Notes: generated by a model not told the origin, from the letters alone. Positions 1-5,329 are shown, counted from the stretch's first letter. The stretch is 5,538 bases of DNA from Anaerolineales bacterium (GCA_022865865.1 JALHTN010000100.1:1-5538); one strand, 5' to 3'. Numbers and translations are program-made.

Positions 1-130
1 CACCAGCTGCCTTTGCGATGGTTTTGGTGGTAGCTTTGGAATACCCAACTTTGGATCCTACTTCTGCTGCCGCAGAGATGATTCTTTGGCGGGTTTCTTC
101 TGATGAGGGGGATTGTTGATTTTTGGTCAT
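1..130 (-). CDS. TetR-family transcriptional regulator, N-terminal part (runs off window)
   Basis: The minus strand from the ATG at 130 is open to the window edge and gives 43 codons beginning MTKNQQSPSSEETRQRI. After a short polar leader comes the typical TetR DNA-binding start: the TRQRII helix, then AAAEVGSKVGYSKATT and KTIAKAAG, matching helices 1 to 3 of the TetR_N helix-turn-helix (usual form: R..Il.aA..lf...G...tt...IA..aGv). The ligand-binding domain lies outside the window, so the inducer is unknown. No strong Shine-Dalgarno is visible; a weak GGA lies about 9 nt upstream of the ATG. The gene has its own consensus promoter with a palindrome over the predicted start site, which suggests autorepression. 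It follows the glgC remnant on the same strand, but 497 nt separate the glgC stop from its start codon. The family call is confident from the HTH; the regulated target is not known. Confidence 0.85.
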   Translation of the reverse strand, partial: MTKNQQSPSSEETRQRIISAAAEVGSKVGYSKATTKTIAKAAG

Positions 131-147
131 TAGCGATATCCAGGTAG

Positions 148-169
148 TGTATGCAAGTACTTACATTCA
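148..169. promoter_or_regulatory. Candidate TetR operator (22-bp imperfect palindrome)
   Basis: A 22-bp dyad is centred between 158 and 159. Its core AAGTACTT is perfect, and 9 of the 11 positions in each arm are symmetric (TGTATGCAAGT against TGAATGTAAGT on the opposite strand). It abuts the -10 and covers the predicted transcription start of the TetR gene. Size, symmetry and placement fit an autoregulatory TetR operator. Binding by this protein is inferred. Confidence 0.65.
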
Positions 170-197
170 TTATTGAACAAAATCACTAATTTGTCAA
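169..197 (-). promoter_or_regulatory. Promoter of the TetR-family gene
   Basis: On the minus strand there is a perfect -35 TTGACA (192-197), a 17-nt spacer, and a -10 AATAAT (169-174, one mismatch to TATAAT). Transcription would begin near 162, about 32 nt before the ATG at 130. This is the best sigma-70-like promoter in the window. Seen directly; activity is inferred. Confidence 0.75.
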
Positions 198-339
198 GCG
201 ATTTGCCCCTAATTGGGAATTATTTTTACAGAACAGGCTGCCCGAATCCCGGAAATCGGGAATGACCGTCAACCATGCTTGATCTACATCCAAAATGAGA
301 TAAATCTAGGATAATTTATGCAGGTATCAGCGATAATAT

Positions 340-370
340 CAATAGGGGATTTTACAGAGAAAGCCTATTG
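340..370. repeat. Inverted repeat, 7-bp arms, 17-nt spacer
   Basis: CAATAGG at 340-346 and CCTATTG at 364-370 are exact reverse complements. On the plus-strand RNA a further U-G and A-U pair could extend the stem to 9. There is no T-tract and no adjacent gene, so the function is unknown; it could be chance in AT-rich DNA. Confidence 0.3.
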
Positions 371-539
371 GTTCCTAACAATCTAAGTGAAGGACTGGAT
401 GGTAAGTGGTTCACTGATCGAAGTGACGCAAAAATAAGAGACTGCACCCCAACTTTAGCAATCAGGATATGTGCAGCATAAGCAGGAAGCACCCATCCCT
501 TCTTGCCAGACGAAGACCGTTGCCTGGATCCGGATAGCC

Positions 540-559
540 TGGAGGAGATCAGGCCTCCA
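540..559. repeat. Inverted repeat, 6-bp GC-rich arms, 8-nt loop
   Basis: TGGAGG (540-545) and CCTCCA (554-559) pair exactly with loop AGATCAGG. An alternative pairing GCCTG/CAGGC overlaps it. No T-run follows on either strand, so a terminator is not supported. Confidence 0.3.
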
Positions 560-584
560 TTCGAGATTCCGAGAAATTCATCAT

Positions 585-616
585 TCAGTTAATCAACTCA
601 CAGAATAATTAACTGA
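585..616. repeat. Inverted repeat, 9-bp arms, 14-nt loop, downstream of the glgC remnant
   Basis: TCAGTTAAT (585-593) and ATTAACTGA (608-616) are perfect complements with a 14-nt loop. On the minus strand the stem begins about 11 nt after the glgC remnant stop (627-629), where a transcription terminator would be expected. The stem is AT-rich and no T-tract follows it, so it is at best a weak or worn terminator or a protein site. Confidence 0.35.
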
Positions 617-626
617 GAGGGTTTGG

Positions 627-886
627 TTATCTTTCCGGACTAATATAGGTTGCCGCGGGTAATTCCGTATTCTTCGGGATGACCACAATACCATCCCGCA
701 CAACCCACTGCTCATGTTCTATCTCGGTGCCGCGCGGGAAAGGTTGAACCACAACCCCAGTCCCAAGGCGGACATTCTTATCAAGGAGGCACCATGGATT
801 TGACATCCTTCGCCAAGCCCAAGCGGGATAGATCCAGAATTTGTTGGGTGTGGATCGTAATAGTCAGCTCCCAAAAATATTACGGA
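627..886 (-). pseudogene. glgC: glgC remnant: C-terminal ~86 codons of glucose-1-phosphate adenylyltransferase, truncated and frameshifted
   Basis: Reading the minus strand from 886, one frame gives SVIFLGADYYDPH, then IPLGLGEGCQIHGA (ending at 788); a second frame gives LDKNVRLG, VVVQPFPRGTEI, WVVRDGIVVIPKN and ends YISPER with stop TAA at 627-629. Joined, these match the end of GlgC/ADP-glucose pyrophosphorylase, whose left-handed beta-helix carries MGADYYE..., IPIGIG...I..AIIDKN and the R(S/D)GIVVV.KN motif near the C-terminus. The frames meet between 787 and 788: adding one T on the plus strand (an A on the minus strand) would restore GAILDKN. The catalytic nucleotidyl-transferase domain (about 300 residues) is absent, since the homology begins within the stop region of the response regulator. 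An intact enzyme would make ADP-glucose for glycogen synthesis; this fragment cannot. The frameshift alone might be a sequencing error, but the 5' truncation is independent of it. Confidence 0.8.
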
Positions 887-888
887 TC
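853..888. repeat. Inverted repeat at the response regulator / glgC junction
   Basis: GATCGTAATA (853-862) and TATTACGGATC (878-888) pair over ten bases with a single bulged G, enclosing a 15-nt loop. The repeat contains the response regulator stop codon (880-882) and the first codons of the glgC remnant. No T-tract follows on the minus strand, so a standard intrinsic terminator is not supported. It could end the mRNA as a stabilising hairpin or mark a rearrangement point. Confidence 0.4.
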
Positions 889-1539
889 GCGTCTCACGAT
901 CCCCTCTCGCCAGGCGTAAACTGCGGCCTGTGTACGGTCAGCCAGGTGCAGCTTGCTGAGGATATTGCTCACGTGACCTTTAACCGTTTTCTCACTGATC
1001 ACCAGCTGTTCTGCGATCTCGGCATTCGATGAGCCAGCGGCGATCAAGCGCAGAACCTCCATCTCACGGTCGCTGAGCTCGGTGAAGGGATTGGTGCTCA
1101 AATCCCGGCGGCCTTGAATTTCCTGGATCAAGCGAGCCGCCACACGTGGGTGCAGCACTGCTTCACCTCTGGCGGCTTTGCGGATCACATCCGCCAGTTC
1201 TTTTGGACCGATATCCTTTAGCACATAAGATAAAGCACCGGCGCGGATCGCCGGAAAGATATACTCGTCTTCGTGGTATGAGGTCAGCACCACTACCTGG
1301 GTGCGCGGGCTGCGTCTCTTCACCTGGCGGGTGGCTTCAACACCATCTACATCACCGGGCAAGACCAGATCCATCAAGATCACATCAGGAACATGTTGAT
1401 CTGCCAGGCGCAGCGCTTCATCGCCAGATTCAGCCTCAGCGATCACCGAAAAATCGGCTTGGGTATCAAGGAATGCGCGCACACCTTGCCGCACCACCTG
1501 GTGATCATCCACAAGCAAAATCGTTATCAACCCATTCAT
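880..1539 (-). CDS. NarL/FixJ-family response regulator
   Basis: The 219-residue protein has a receiver domain (about 5-122) and a LuxR-type helix-turn-helix (about 150-210), the normal length and order for NarL-family regulators. Receiver residues are complete: acidic pair D11/D12, phospho-acceptor D57, switch T86 and conserved K108. The loop after D57 reads LVLPGDVDG, one residue longer than the usual MPGMDG, a variant I recall from NarL relatives. The HTH shows LSDREMEVLRLIAAG, then NAEIAEQL and ISEKTVKGHVSNIL. I chose ATG 1539 because GGAGG (1546-1550), inside the end of the kinase gene, lies 6 nt upstream; ATG 1542 overlaps the kinase stop as TGATG but is only 3 nt from GGAGG. The longer frame from 1599 would run into the kinase. 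It is the last gene of the operon and surely the partner of that kinase. Likely targets are the operon's own promoter near 5250 (inference). Confidence 0.93.
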   Translation of the reverse strand: MNGLITILLVDDHQVVRQGVRAFLDTQADFSVIAEAESGDEALRLADQHVPDVILMDLVLPGDVDGVEATRQVKRRSPRTQVVVLTSYHEDEYIFPAIRAGALSYVLKDIGPKELADVIRKAARGEAVLHPRVAARLIQEIQGRRDLSTNPFTELSDREMEVLRLIAAGSSNAEIAEQLVISEKTVKGHVSNILSKLHLADRTQAAVYAWREGIVRRDP

Positions 1540-1541
1540 CA

Positions 1542-3005
1542 TCAGCCTCCCTCGGTAATGGGACAGCGTGTGGTGATCTGCGTGCCTCGCCCCACACAAC
1601 TTTCAATTTGCAGCTGACCGCCCACTGCCTGCATCCGTTCCTGCATACTCGACAACCCGATACCATCCTCATCCACATCTGACAAATCAAATCCTTGCCC
1701 ATTATCGATGATGGTTAAAACGATCTCGGTATCTTCAGTATACAATTTGATTTTGACCCTTGTCGCTTGACTGTGACGGCTTACATTGGACAGTCCTTCT
1801 TGAGTAACCCTGAACAGGGCTTGCTCGACTTCGGTCCTGAGCTCAGGAATTTCTGAAATCATAAATTCCAGGTCCACTGCGTTTTGTTGAGACCAATCCC
1901 TGCCAAACTCTTCCAATGCTGGAATCAATCCAGCCGCTGACAAAGTCACCGGTCGCAGCTCGCGAATTAAGGAGCCCAGTTCAGCTTGCGCCTGGCGCGA
2001 TAGCTGTTCTGCCTGGTCAAGATGCTCCATCATCTTCTCGGAATCTTGGTCAAGCACAGCCTTGGCCGCTCCAATTTGCATCGTGGTAGCAAAAACTTGC
2101 TGCTTGACGCTGTCGTGCAGATCGCGCGCCAGCCGGTTGCGTTCCTCCAAAGTGGCCAAATCTTGTTTGGTCTTAAGCAGGTGCTGCAGCTGCTCTGCCA
2201 TGCGGTTGAGCTGCTGCGCCAGCTGGCTGAGCTCGTCTGTCGAACGGTCCTGGATAAAGGCGGAGAAATCTCCTTGGCTCCACAATTTTGCAGCCGATGA
2301 GATTCGTCTCAGTCGTCCCGTTAACCCGCGGGCGGTGAAATAACCGAACACCGTCCCAACCATACCCGCTGCCAATGTGAAGATAATCAAACTAACACCA
2401 ATCAACGATAGAGTCTGAACCAGTGAACCAGGCGGTGGATAAGTCATAATCATCAATATAATCCCCAACACTTCTCCATTACCGTTGAACACAGGCAGCG
2501 CGGTTGTCAATAAGCCCCCGGAAATATTGGAAATTCTCCCGGGATTCGTTTCACCAATCTGGGCAGCCTCAAGCAGTGCGAGAGTGTCCTGATTGAAGGT
2601 ACTTGTTTTCAGATCATCAGACGATGGGATTCCTGCCAACTGGTTTAAGTTTTGGTCGAGAACGATCAGCATCGCATTCTGATCCAGATCTCCAAGATGG
2701 AAGGTAATGTTAGGATTTTCAGGAGACTCGAATGTGATCCCATCCGCGAAGGCTGATTCCATCCACACTTTCATGGATTCGACATCCGCTTGAGGTTGGT
2801 CAAGATAATCGGCGACTTGGGGTGCGATAAATGTATCCATCGCATAAATTAATGTACTGGGTATGAGATTGGAATATATTAGCAGGAAGCTGACCCCAGC
2901 AATGAGAACGATTTCAATTACCAGCCACGTAGCAACCGTGACCAAAGTATAGCTCAGGGTCAGCTTCCAACTCAATCCCAGGAAAGGTTTCCGCAAACGT
3001 TTCAT
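1542..3005 (-). CDS. Membrane sensor histidine kinase (HisKA_3 / NarX-DesK class) with HAMP
   Basis: The 487-residue protein phosphorylates the adjoining NarL-type regulator. Order of parts: short basic cytoplasmic start, membrane segment 1 (about 17-45), an extracytoplasmic sensor of about 145 residues, membrane segment 2 (about 196-222), HAMP (about 223-275), a coiled-coil entry, HisKA_3 dimerisation domain and HATPase_c domain. The sensor ends IVLDQNLNQLAG ... ALPVFNGNGEVLGIILM, a pattern typical of Cache/PAS-like folds. Phospho-acceptor is H297 in RDLHDSVKQQ; D298 and Q302 form the DxxxQ phosphatase motif known from NarX and DesK. ATP-binding boxes: N407 in QEGLSNVSRHS, DNGQGFD (434-440), GIGL (448-451) and GRGT (472-475). 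All catalytic parts appear intact. The next in-frame Met is residue 56, after the first membrane segment, so ATG 3005 is the only sensible start, though its Shine-Dalgarno is poor. It lies 18 nt after the lipoprotein stop and overlaps the regulator start region. The signal is unknown. Confidence 0.93.
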   Translation of the reverse strand: MKRLRKPFLGLSWKLTLSYTLVTVATWLVIEIVLIAGVSFLLIYSNLIPSTLIYAMDTFIAPQVADYLDQPQADVESMKVWMESAFADGITFESPENPNITFHLGDLDQNAMLIVLDQNLNQLAGIPSSDDLKTSTFNQDTLALLEAAQIGETNPGRISNISGGLLTTALPVFNGNGEVLGIILMIMTYPPPGSLVQTLSLIGVSLIIFTLAAGMVGTVFGYFTARGLTGRLRRISSAAKLWSQGDFSAFIQDRSTDELSQLAQQLNRMAEQLQHLLKTKQDLATLEERNRLARDLHDSVKQQVFATTMQIGAAKAVLDQDSEKMMEHLDQAEQLSRQAQAELGSLIRELRPVTLSAAGLIPALEEFGRDWSQQNAVDLEFMISEIPELRTEVEQALFRVTQEGLSNVSRHSQATRVKIKLYTEDTEIVLTIIDNGQGFDLSDVDEDGIGLSSMQERMQAVGGQLQIESCVGRGTQITTRCPITEGG

Positions 3006-3014
3006 CCTAGTCTA

Positions 3015-3020
3015 ATTATA
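3015..3020 (-). promoter_or_regulatory. Possible internal -10 hexamer (TATAAT) just before the kinase gene
   Basis: A perfect TATAAT on the minus strand lies in the 18-nt gap between lipoprotein and kinase. A transcript from it would begin within a few bases of ATG 3005, giving a nearly leaderless kinase mRNA, which would fit the lack of a good Shine-Dalgarno there. No matching -35 is present at 16 to 18 nt and no extended -10 TG, so this could be chance. Confidence 0.3.
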
Positions 3021-3023
3021 TGG

Positions 3024-3425
3024 TTATTTTACATGCCAGGATACATCGAATCTGCCACCAATCCCTTTTCCCTGGATAATGATCCTGTATGTACCTGGGG
3101 ATAGGATTTCGATTTCATCACCGCCTTGATCACTCTCTTCAAGGTTCTTCTGCCAAATAACTTGACCCTGTGGATCCTGCCATTCGATAACTAAAGTTCC
3201 CTTTTCTAGATCGGCCATATATGTAAAAGAGATGATCTGGCCTTGCTCAGCTTGCAGGTCTCCACTTTCAATCCCGGTAAAGGTGCTGATATCGTATGAA
3301 ATCCGCCCTTCTTCATTGGTACCGTACATCATTCGTACTTCACCAAACTTCAACTTATTCAGTTCACAAGCGCTCAATAGGATAGCCAGGATAGCTGTGA
3401 TTAATAGTAAGCTTTTCGTTTTCAT
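3024..3425 (-). CDS. Small secreted lipoprotein of the exporter/kinase operon
   Basis: The 133-residue product starts MKTKSLLLITAILAILLSAC: two lysines, a hydrophobic stretch and a lipobox LSAC with C20 as the lipidated residue, so signal peptidase II cleavage and membrane anchoring on the outside are expected. The mature part is about 113 residues, rich in alternating hydrophobic/polar runs (GQIISFTYM, GTLVIEWQDPQGQVIW, GTYRIIIQGKG, GRFDVSWHV) that suggest an all-beta sandwich; it resembles small lipoproteins with a C-terminal G.F.(I/V).W strand, but I cannot name a family with certainty. ATG 3425 is chosen because AAGGAG (3432-3437) is 6 nt upstream and the signal peptide begins there; a start at 3533 would overlap the permease by 86 nt and bury the signal. 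It lies between permease (22-nt gap) and kinase (18-nt gap), which suggests it helps the exporter or the kinase with substrate or signal binding (inference). Confidence 0.85.
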   Translation of the reverse strand: MKTKSLLLITAILAILLSACELNKLKFGEVRMMYGTNEEGRISYDISTFTGIESGDLQAEQGQIISFTYMADLEKGTLVIEWQDPQGQVIWQKNLEESDQGGDEIEILSPGTYRIIIQGKGIGGRFDVSWHVK

Positions 3426-3447
3426 GATTAACTCCTTCGATATTTGG

Positions 3448-4305
3448 TTATTCAGCCAGGTCTTGCCTTTGAAATATCCACAGGCTTGCGCACACAAACA
3501 ACAGCGTCCATGCCCCGATACCAATAGCAGCATACAGTGGGGTGACCAAACTCATTTCTGTGCTGCTCGCAGTACCGAGAGTAGCGTTATTCAGAGCCAA
3601 CAAACTGTTCGACAATGGGCCGGGTAGATACTGGGTCATTTGAGATAGTCGTTCTCCGAGCAACCCGGCAAACTGCATCATTAAATTTTCGAGCATCAGA
3701 GCATATACCAGGCCACCGCTTATAGCAACCACTGTGGACCGGCTTGCTACAGCCAGCAAGAAAGTCAGTGCACCGTAAGGGAGCAAGGTGAAAGTTGTAC
3801 GCAATATGCTGAACAACAGGTTTGGAAGGTCTAACTGTTCGAGGTATAGCGAGCCATTGATCTTGATACTGAAAATGGCAGTTGCTATACCACCAGTTCC
3901 CAAAGCGGCAAGAACAACCAGCATTGCTGCCAAGAAAAGAGCTGTGAGTTTTGCAATCGCCAGGACCGGTCTCGAGACACCCCTGGAAAGCCAAAGATGC
4001 AGAGTTCTCCAGGTATATTCCTGAGCCGTTGCAGCGCCGACCAGAACGATCAGGAACAGTGGTCCAAAACCGTCCCAACCAATCAGCCGCAATACATTAA
4101 CCCATGCATCTGGCCAGGTAATTGTCTTCAATAACATCAACCGCTCCTCGGATGGCAGACCTGAACCATTCCGATTAGTTTCAACCGTGATGTATAGAGC
4201 GATCAGGATTCCGAGCACTATAAGTGCTATCAGGGCGATTTCCACCCAGAATAATCTTCGTCGGATTATTTTCGTGTTTTCATTTACCAGGACATTCCAA
4301 AACAT
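3448..4305 (-). CDS. ABC-2 type transporter permease
   Basis: This 285-residue integral membrane protein is the transmembrane half of the exporter, paired with the ATPase just upstream. About six hydrophobic segments are visible, near 20-40, 80-95, 115-147, 167-187, 189-210 and 255-278. Between the second and third lies QEYTWRTLHLWLSRGVSR (95-112), the conserved cytoplasmic coupling stretch of ABC-2 permeases (usual form: E...gT.r.lLs.pvsR). It belongs to the NosY/BcrB-like group and not to the FtsX-like permeases, as no large extracytoplasmic domain is present. The ATG at 4305 follows the ATPase stop after 2 nt, and its Shine-Dalgarno AAGGAG (4314-4319, spacing 8) is made by the last codons of the ATPase gene, so translation of the two is probably coupled. 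Since only one permease gene is present, the transporter probably forms a homodimer. Substrate unknown: peptide antibiotic, polyketide or lipid are all possible. Confidence 0.88.
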   Translation of the reverse strand: MFWNVLVNENTKIIRRRLFWVEIALIALIVLGILIALYITVETNRNGSGLPSEERLMLLKTITWPDAWVNVLRLIGWDGFGPLFLIVLVGAATAQEYTWRTLHLWLSRGVSRPVLAIAKLTALFLAAMLVVLAALGTGGIATAIFSIKINGSLYLEQLDLPNLLFSILRTTFTLLPYGALTFLLAVASRSTVVAISGGLVYALMLENLMMQFAGLLGERLSQMTQYLPGPLSNSLLALNNATLGTASSTEMSLVTPLYAAIGIGAWTLLFVCASLWIFQRQDLAE

Positions 4306-4307
4306 GG

Positions 4308-5222
4308 TTACATCTCCTTCGATTTACTTTCCGTTAGCTCCAGGAAGATACTTTCCAAATCCTGGTGCCCATTGGTGACCTCGCTGGGAACAACCCCGTT
4401 GGATGCCAGGTGGGCGACAACAGCCTGGCTGGCAACCCCAGAAACGGTCACATAAGACCCGTTGGCACGGATATCGCGACTATCAGGCATTGCTTGCAGG
4501 ATGCGCACAGCCTGGTTGGTTGATGGGACACGTACTCTGACGAGCGCCTTCTGCCCGATGAAATCTTTGACCATCCCTTCTGCGATGACCCTGCCTTGCT
4601 TGATCACTGCCACCTGATCGCATATTTGCTCGGCCTCGTACAGAAGGTGGCTGCTGAGGAAAACCGTCACCCCCTCTTCGGATAGCCTCGCTAGCAGGTT
4701 GCGGACCTCGTGCATGCCAGCTGGATCCATGCCGTTGGTTGGTTCATCCAATATCAGCAGCTCTGGTTTGTGCAGTATAGCCATGCCCAATCCCAGTCGC
4801 TGTTTCATCCCTGTGGAGAATTTACCCGCCTTCCGGTCAGCTGCAGAGGTGAGATCTACAATTTCAAGTATTTCTCCAATCCTCCCGGCAGGCATATCCG
4901 GACATAAACGCGCGATCAGTTCCAGGTTCTGCCTGGCTGATAGGTACGGCACCAGCGAGGGTGCCCCAACCAGCGCACCCACTTTCCGCAGGGGCTCCGT
5001 CTGGGACGGGGAAACCGGTCTTCCAAACAAATTCACCCTCCCCTGGGTAGGGTGAATCAAGCCCAAAATCATCCCGATGGTAGTTGTTTTCCCAGAGCCA
5101 TTGGGACCGAGAAAACCGAAAATTTGACCTCGCATTACGGAGAGGTTGACGCCATCCACAGCACGTACCTGGCCGAAATGTTTCTTCAGATCATTAACCT
5201 GGAGCACAGTTTCCTTGTTCAT
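4308..5222 (-). CDS. ABC transporter ATP-binding protein (BcrA/CcmA-like, drug or peptide export)
   Basis: The 304-residue protein powers the adjoining permease. Motifs: Walker A GPNGSGKTTT (39-48, K45), signature FSTGMKQRL (135-143), Walker B LLILDEPTNG with D159 and catalytic E160, and H-switch H192 in SSHLLYEAE. The STGMKQR signature and the C-terminal extension of about 80 residues, ending DLESIFLELTE, are typical of the BcrA/NatA-like exporter ATPases (ABC-2 partners). The Q-loop position, in VGALVGAPSLVPYLS (81-95), carries Gly86 where classical ABC proteins have Gln; BcrA-type proteins often have Glu, so the position is divergent. Start ATG 5222 is fixed by AGGAGGTGATC close upstream. 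It is the first gene of the operon, with the promoter and a palindromic operator directly upstream. Confidence 0.94.
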   Translation of the reverse strand: MNKETVLQVNDLKKHFGQVRAVDGVNLSVMRGQIFGFLGPNGSGKTTTIGMILGLIHPTQGRVNLFGRPVSPSQTEPLRKVGALVGAPSLVPYLSARQNLELIARLCPDMPAGRIGEILEIVDLTSAADRKAGKFSTGMKQRLGLGMAILHKPELLILDEPTNGMDPAGMHEVRNLLARLSEEGVTVFLSSHLLYEAEQICDQVAVIKQGRVIAEGMVKDFIGQKALVRVRVPSTNQAVRILQAMPDSRDIRANGSYVTVSGVASQAVVAHLASNGVVPSEVTNGHQDLESIFLELTESKSKEM

Positions 5223-5224
5223 CT

Positions 5225-5235
5225 GATCACCTCCT
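5225..5235 (-). promoter_or_regulatory. Unusually strong ribosome binding site of the ABC ATPase gene
   Basis: AGGAGGTGATC on the minus strand is complementary over 11 nt to the usual 16S rRNA 3' end (GAUCACCUCCU). The GGAGG core sits about 8 nt before ATG 5222. It fixes the start codon and predicts high initiation for the first gene of the operon. Confidence 0.85.
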
Positions 5236-5252
5236 GTGACATTACTGCACCT

Positions 5253-5270
5253 AGCATAACGAATTATGCT
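5253..5270. promoter_or_regulatory. Candidate operator: perfect inverted repeat over the -10
   Basis: AGCATAA (5253-5259) and TTATGCT (5264-5270) are exact 7-nt arms around a 4-nt spacer CGAA. The right-hand limit of the dyad contains the whole -10 of the operon promoter. Since it lies upstream of the predicted transcription start, it should act as DNA and not as an RNA hairpin. Binding by the local response regulator or by a repressor is possible; the -10 position favours repression. Confidence 0.55.
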
Positions 5271-5281
5271 TTACCTGTCAT
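5253..5281 (-). promoter_or_regulatory. Promoter of the ABC/lipoprotein/two-component operon
   Basis: Minus strand: -35 ATGACA (5276-5281, 5 of 6), a 17-nt spacer and -10 TATGCT (5253-5258, 4 of 6). The predicted start near 5246 leaves a leader of about 24 nt containing the strong Shine-Dalgarno. The weak -10 suggests a controlled promoter. A perfect inverted repeat covers the -10 and part of the spacer. Confidence 0.6.
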
Positions 5282-5282
5282 G

Positions 5283-5294
5283 GGTCTGGAGACC
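5283..5294. promoter_or_regulatory. Short inverted repeat upstream of the operon -35
   Basis: GGTCT (5283-5287) and AGACC (5290-5294) surround GG, two bases beyond the -35 hexamer. This is the position where a response-regulator dimer acting as activator would bind. The arms are only 5 nt, so it may be chance. Confidence 0.3.
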
Positions 5295-5329
5295 TGATTT
5301 GATTAGGGCTTAAGAGGGGAGTTTTACTT

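Larger units (their letters stand above)
198..626. other. Intergenic stretch without a supportable gene
   Basis: No reading frame here has a convincing start, Shine-Dalgarno and family resemblance together. It holds several inverted repeats: a REP-like TCCCG/CGGGA (247-251/257-261), CAATAGG/CCTATTG (340-346/364-370), TGGAGG/CCTCCA (540-545/554-559) and TCAGTTAAT/ATTAACTGA (585-593/608-616). None is followed by a clear T-tract, so I do not call an intrinsic terminator. The stretch sits beside a glgC fragment, so it may itself be decayed coding DNA, but no identity can be read. Confidence 0.6.

Noticed and set aside
201..230. CCC..GGG followed by AATTATTTTT as a plus-strand terminator
   Set aside because: The stem is only 3 bp, and no plus-strand gene precedes it.
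455..535. Minus-strand peptide IRIQATVFVWQEG..., faintly like the start of a HicB-type antitoxin
   Set aside because: It has no start codon or Shine-Dalgarno in place, ends after about 26 codons, and the likeness rests on some ten residues.
481..590. Plus-strand frame containing HPFLPDEDRCLDPDSLEEI
   Set aside because: It looks protein-like, but has no start codon, is bounded by stops over a short span, and matches no family I can name.
841..1032. Plus-strand open frame of 63 codons across the regulator/glgC junction
   Set aside because: It is antisense to the regulator HTH and glgC remnant, with no ribosome binding site or recognisable motif.
880..1599. Longer response regulator start at 1599
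   Set aside because: It would extend 58 nt into the kinase gene, the extra 20 residues have no receiver-domain similarity, and the Shine-Dalgarno GGAGG points to ATG 1539.
1146..1682. Plus-strand open frame of 178 codons opposite the response regulator and kinase
   Set aside because: It lies antisense to two genes with complete catalytic motifs, has an arginine/histidine/proline-rich composition typical of a shadow frame, and shows no family motif.
3024..3533. Longer lipoprotein start at 3533
   Set aside because: It would overlap the permease by 86 nt and place the signal peptide inside the protein; ATG 3425 has AAGGAG at 6 nt and begins a standard lipoprotein signal.
3587..4078. Second minus-strand open frame of 163 codons inside the permease gene
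   Set aside because: It is out of frame with the permease, rich in Cys/Ser/Trp without membrane segments, and lacks a Shine-Dalgarno.
5052..5297. Plus-strand open frame of 81 codons over the operon promoter and ATPase start
   Set aside because: It overlaps the Walker A coding region in antisense and the operon promoter; there is no ribosome binding site or motif.
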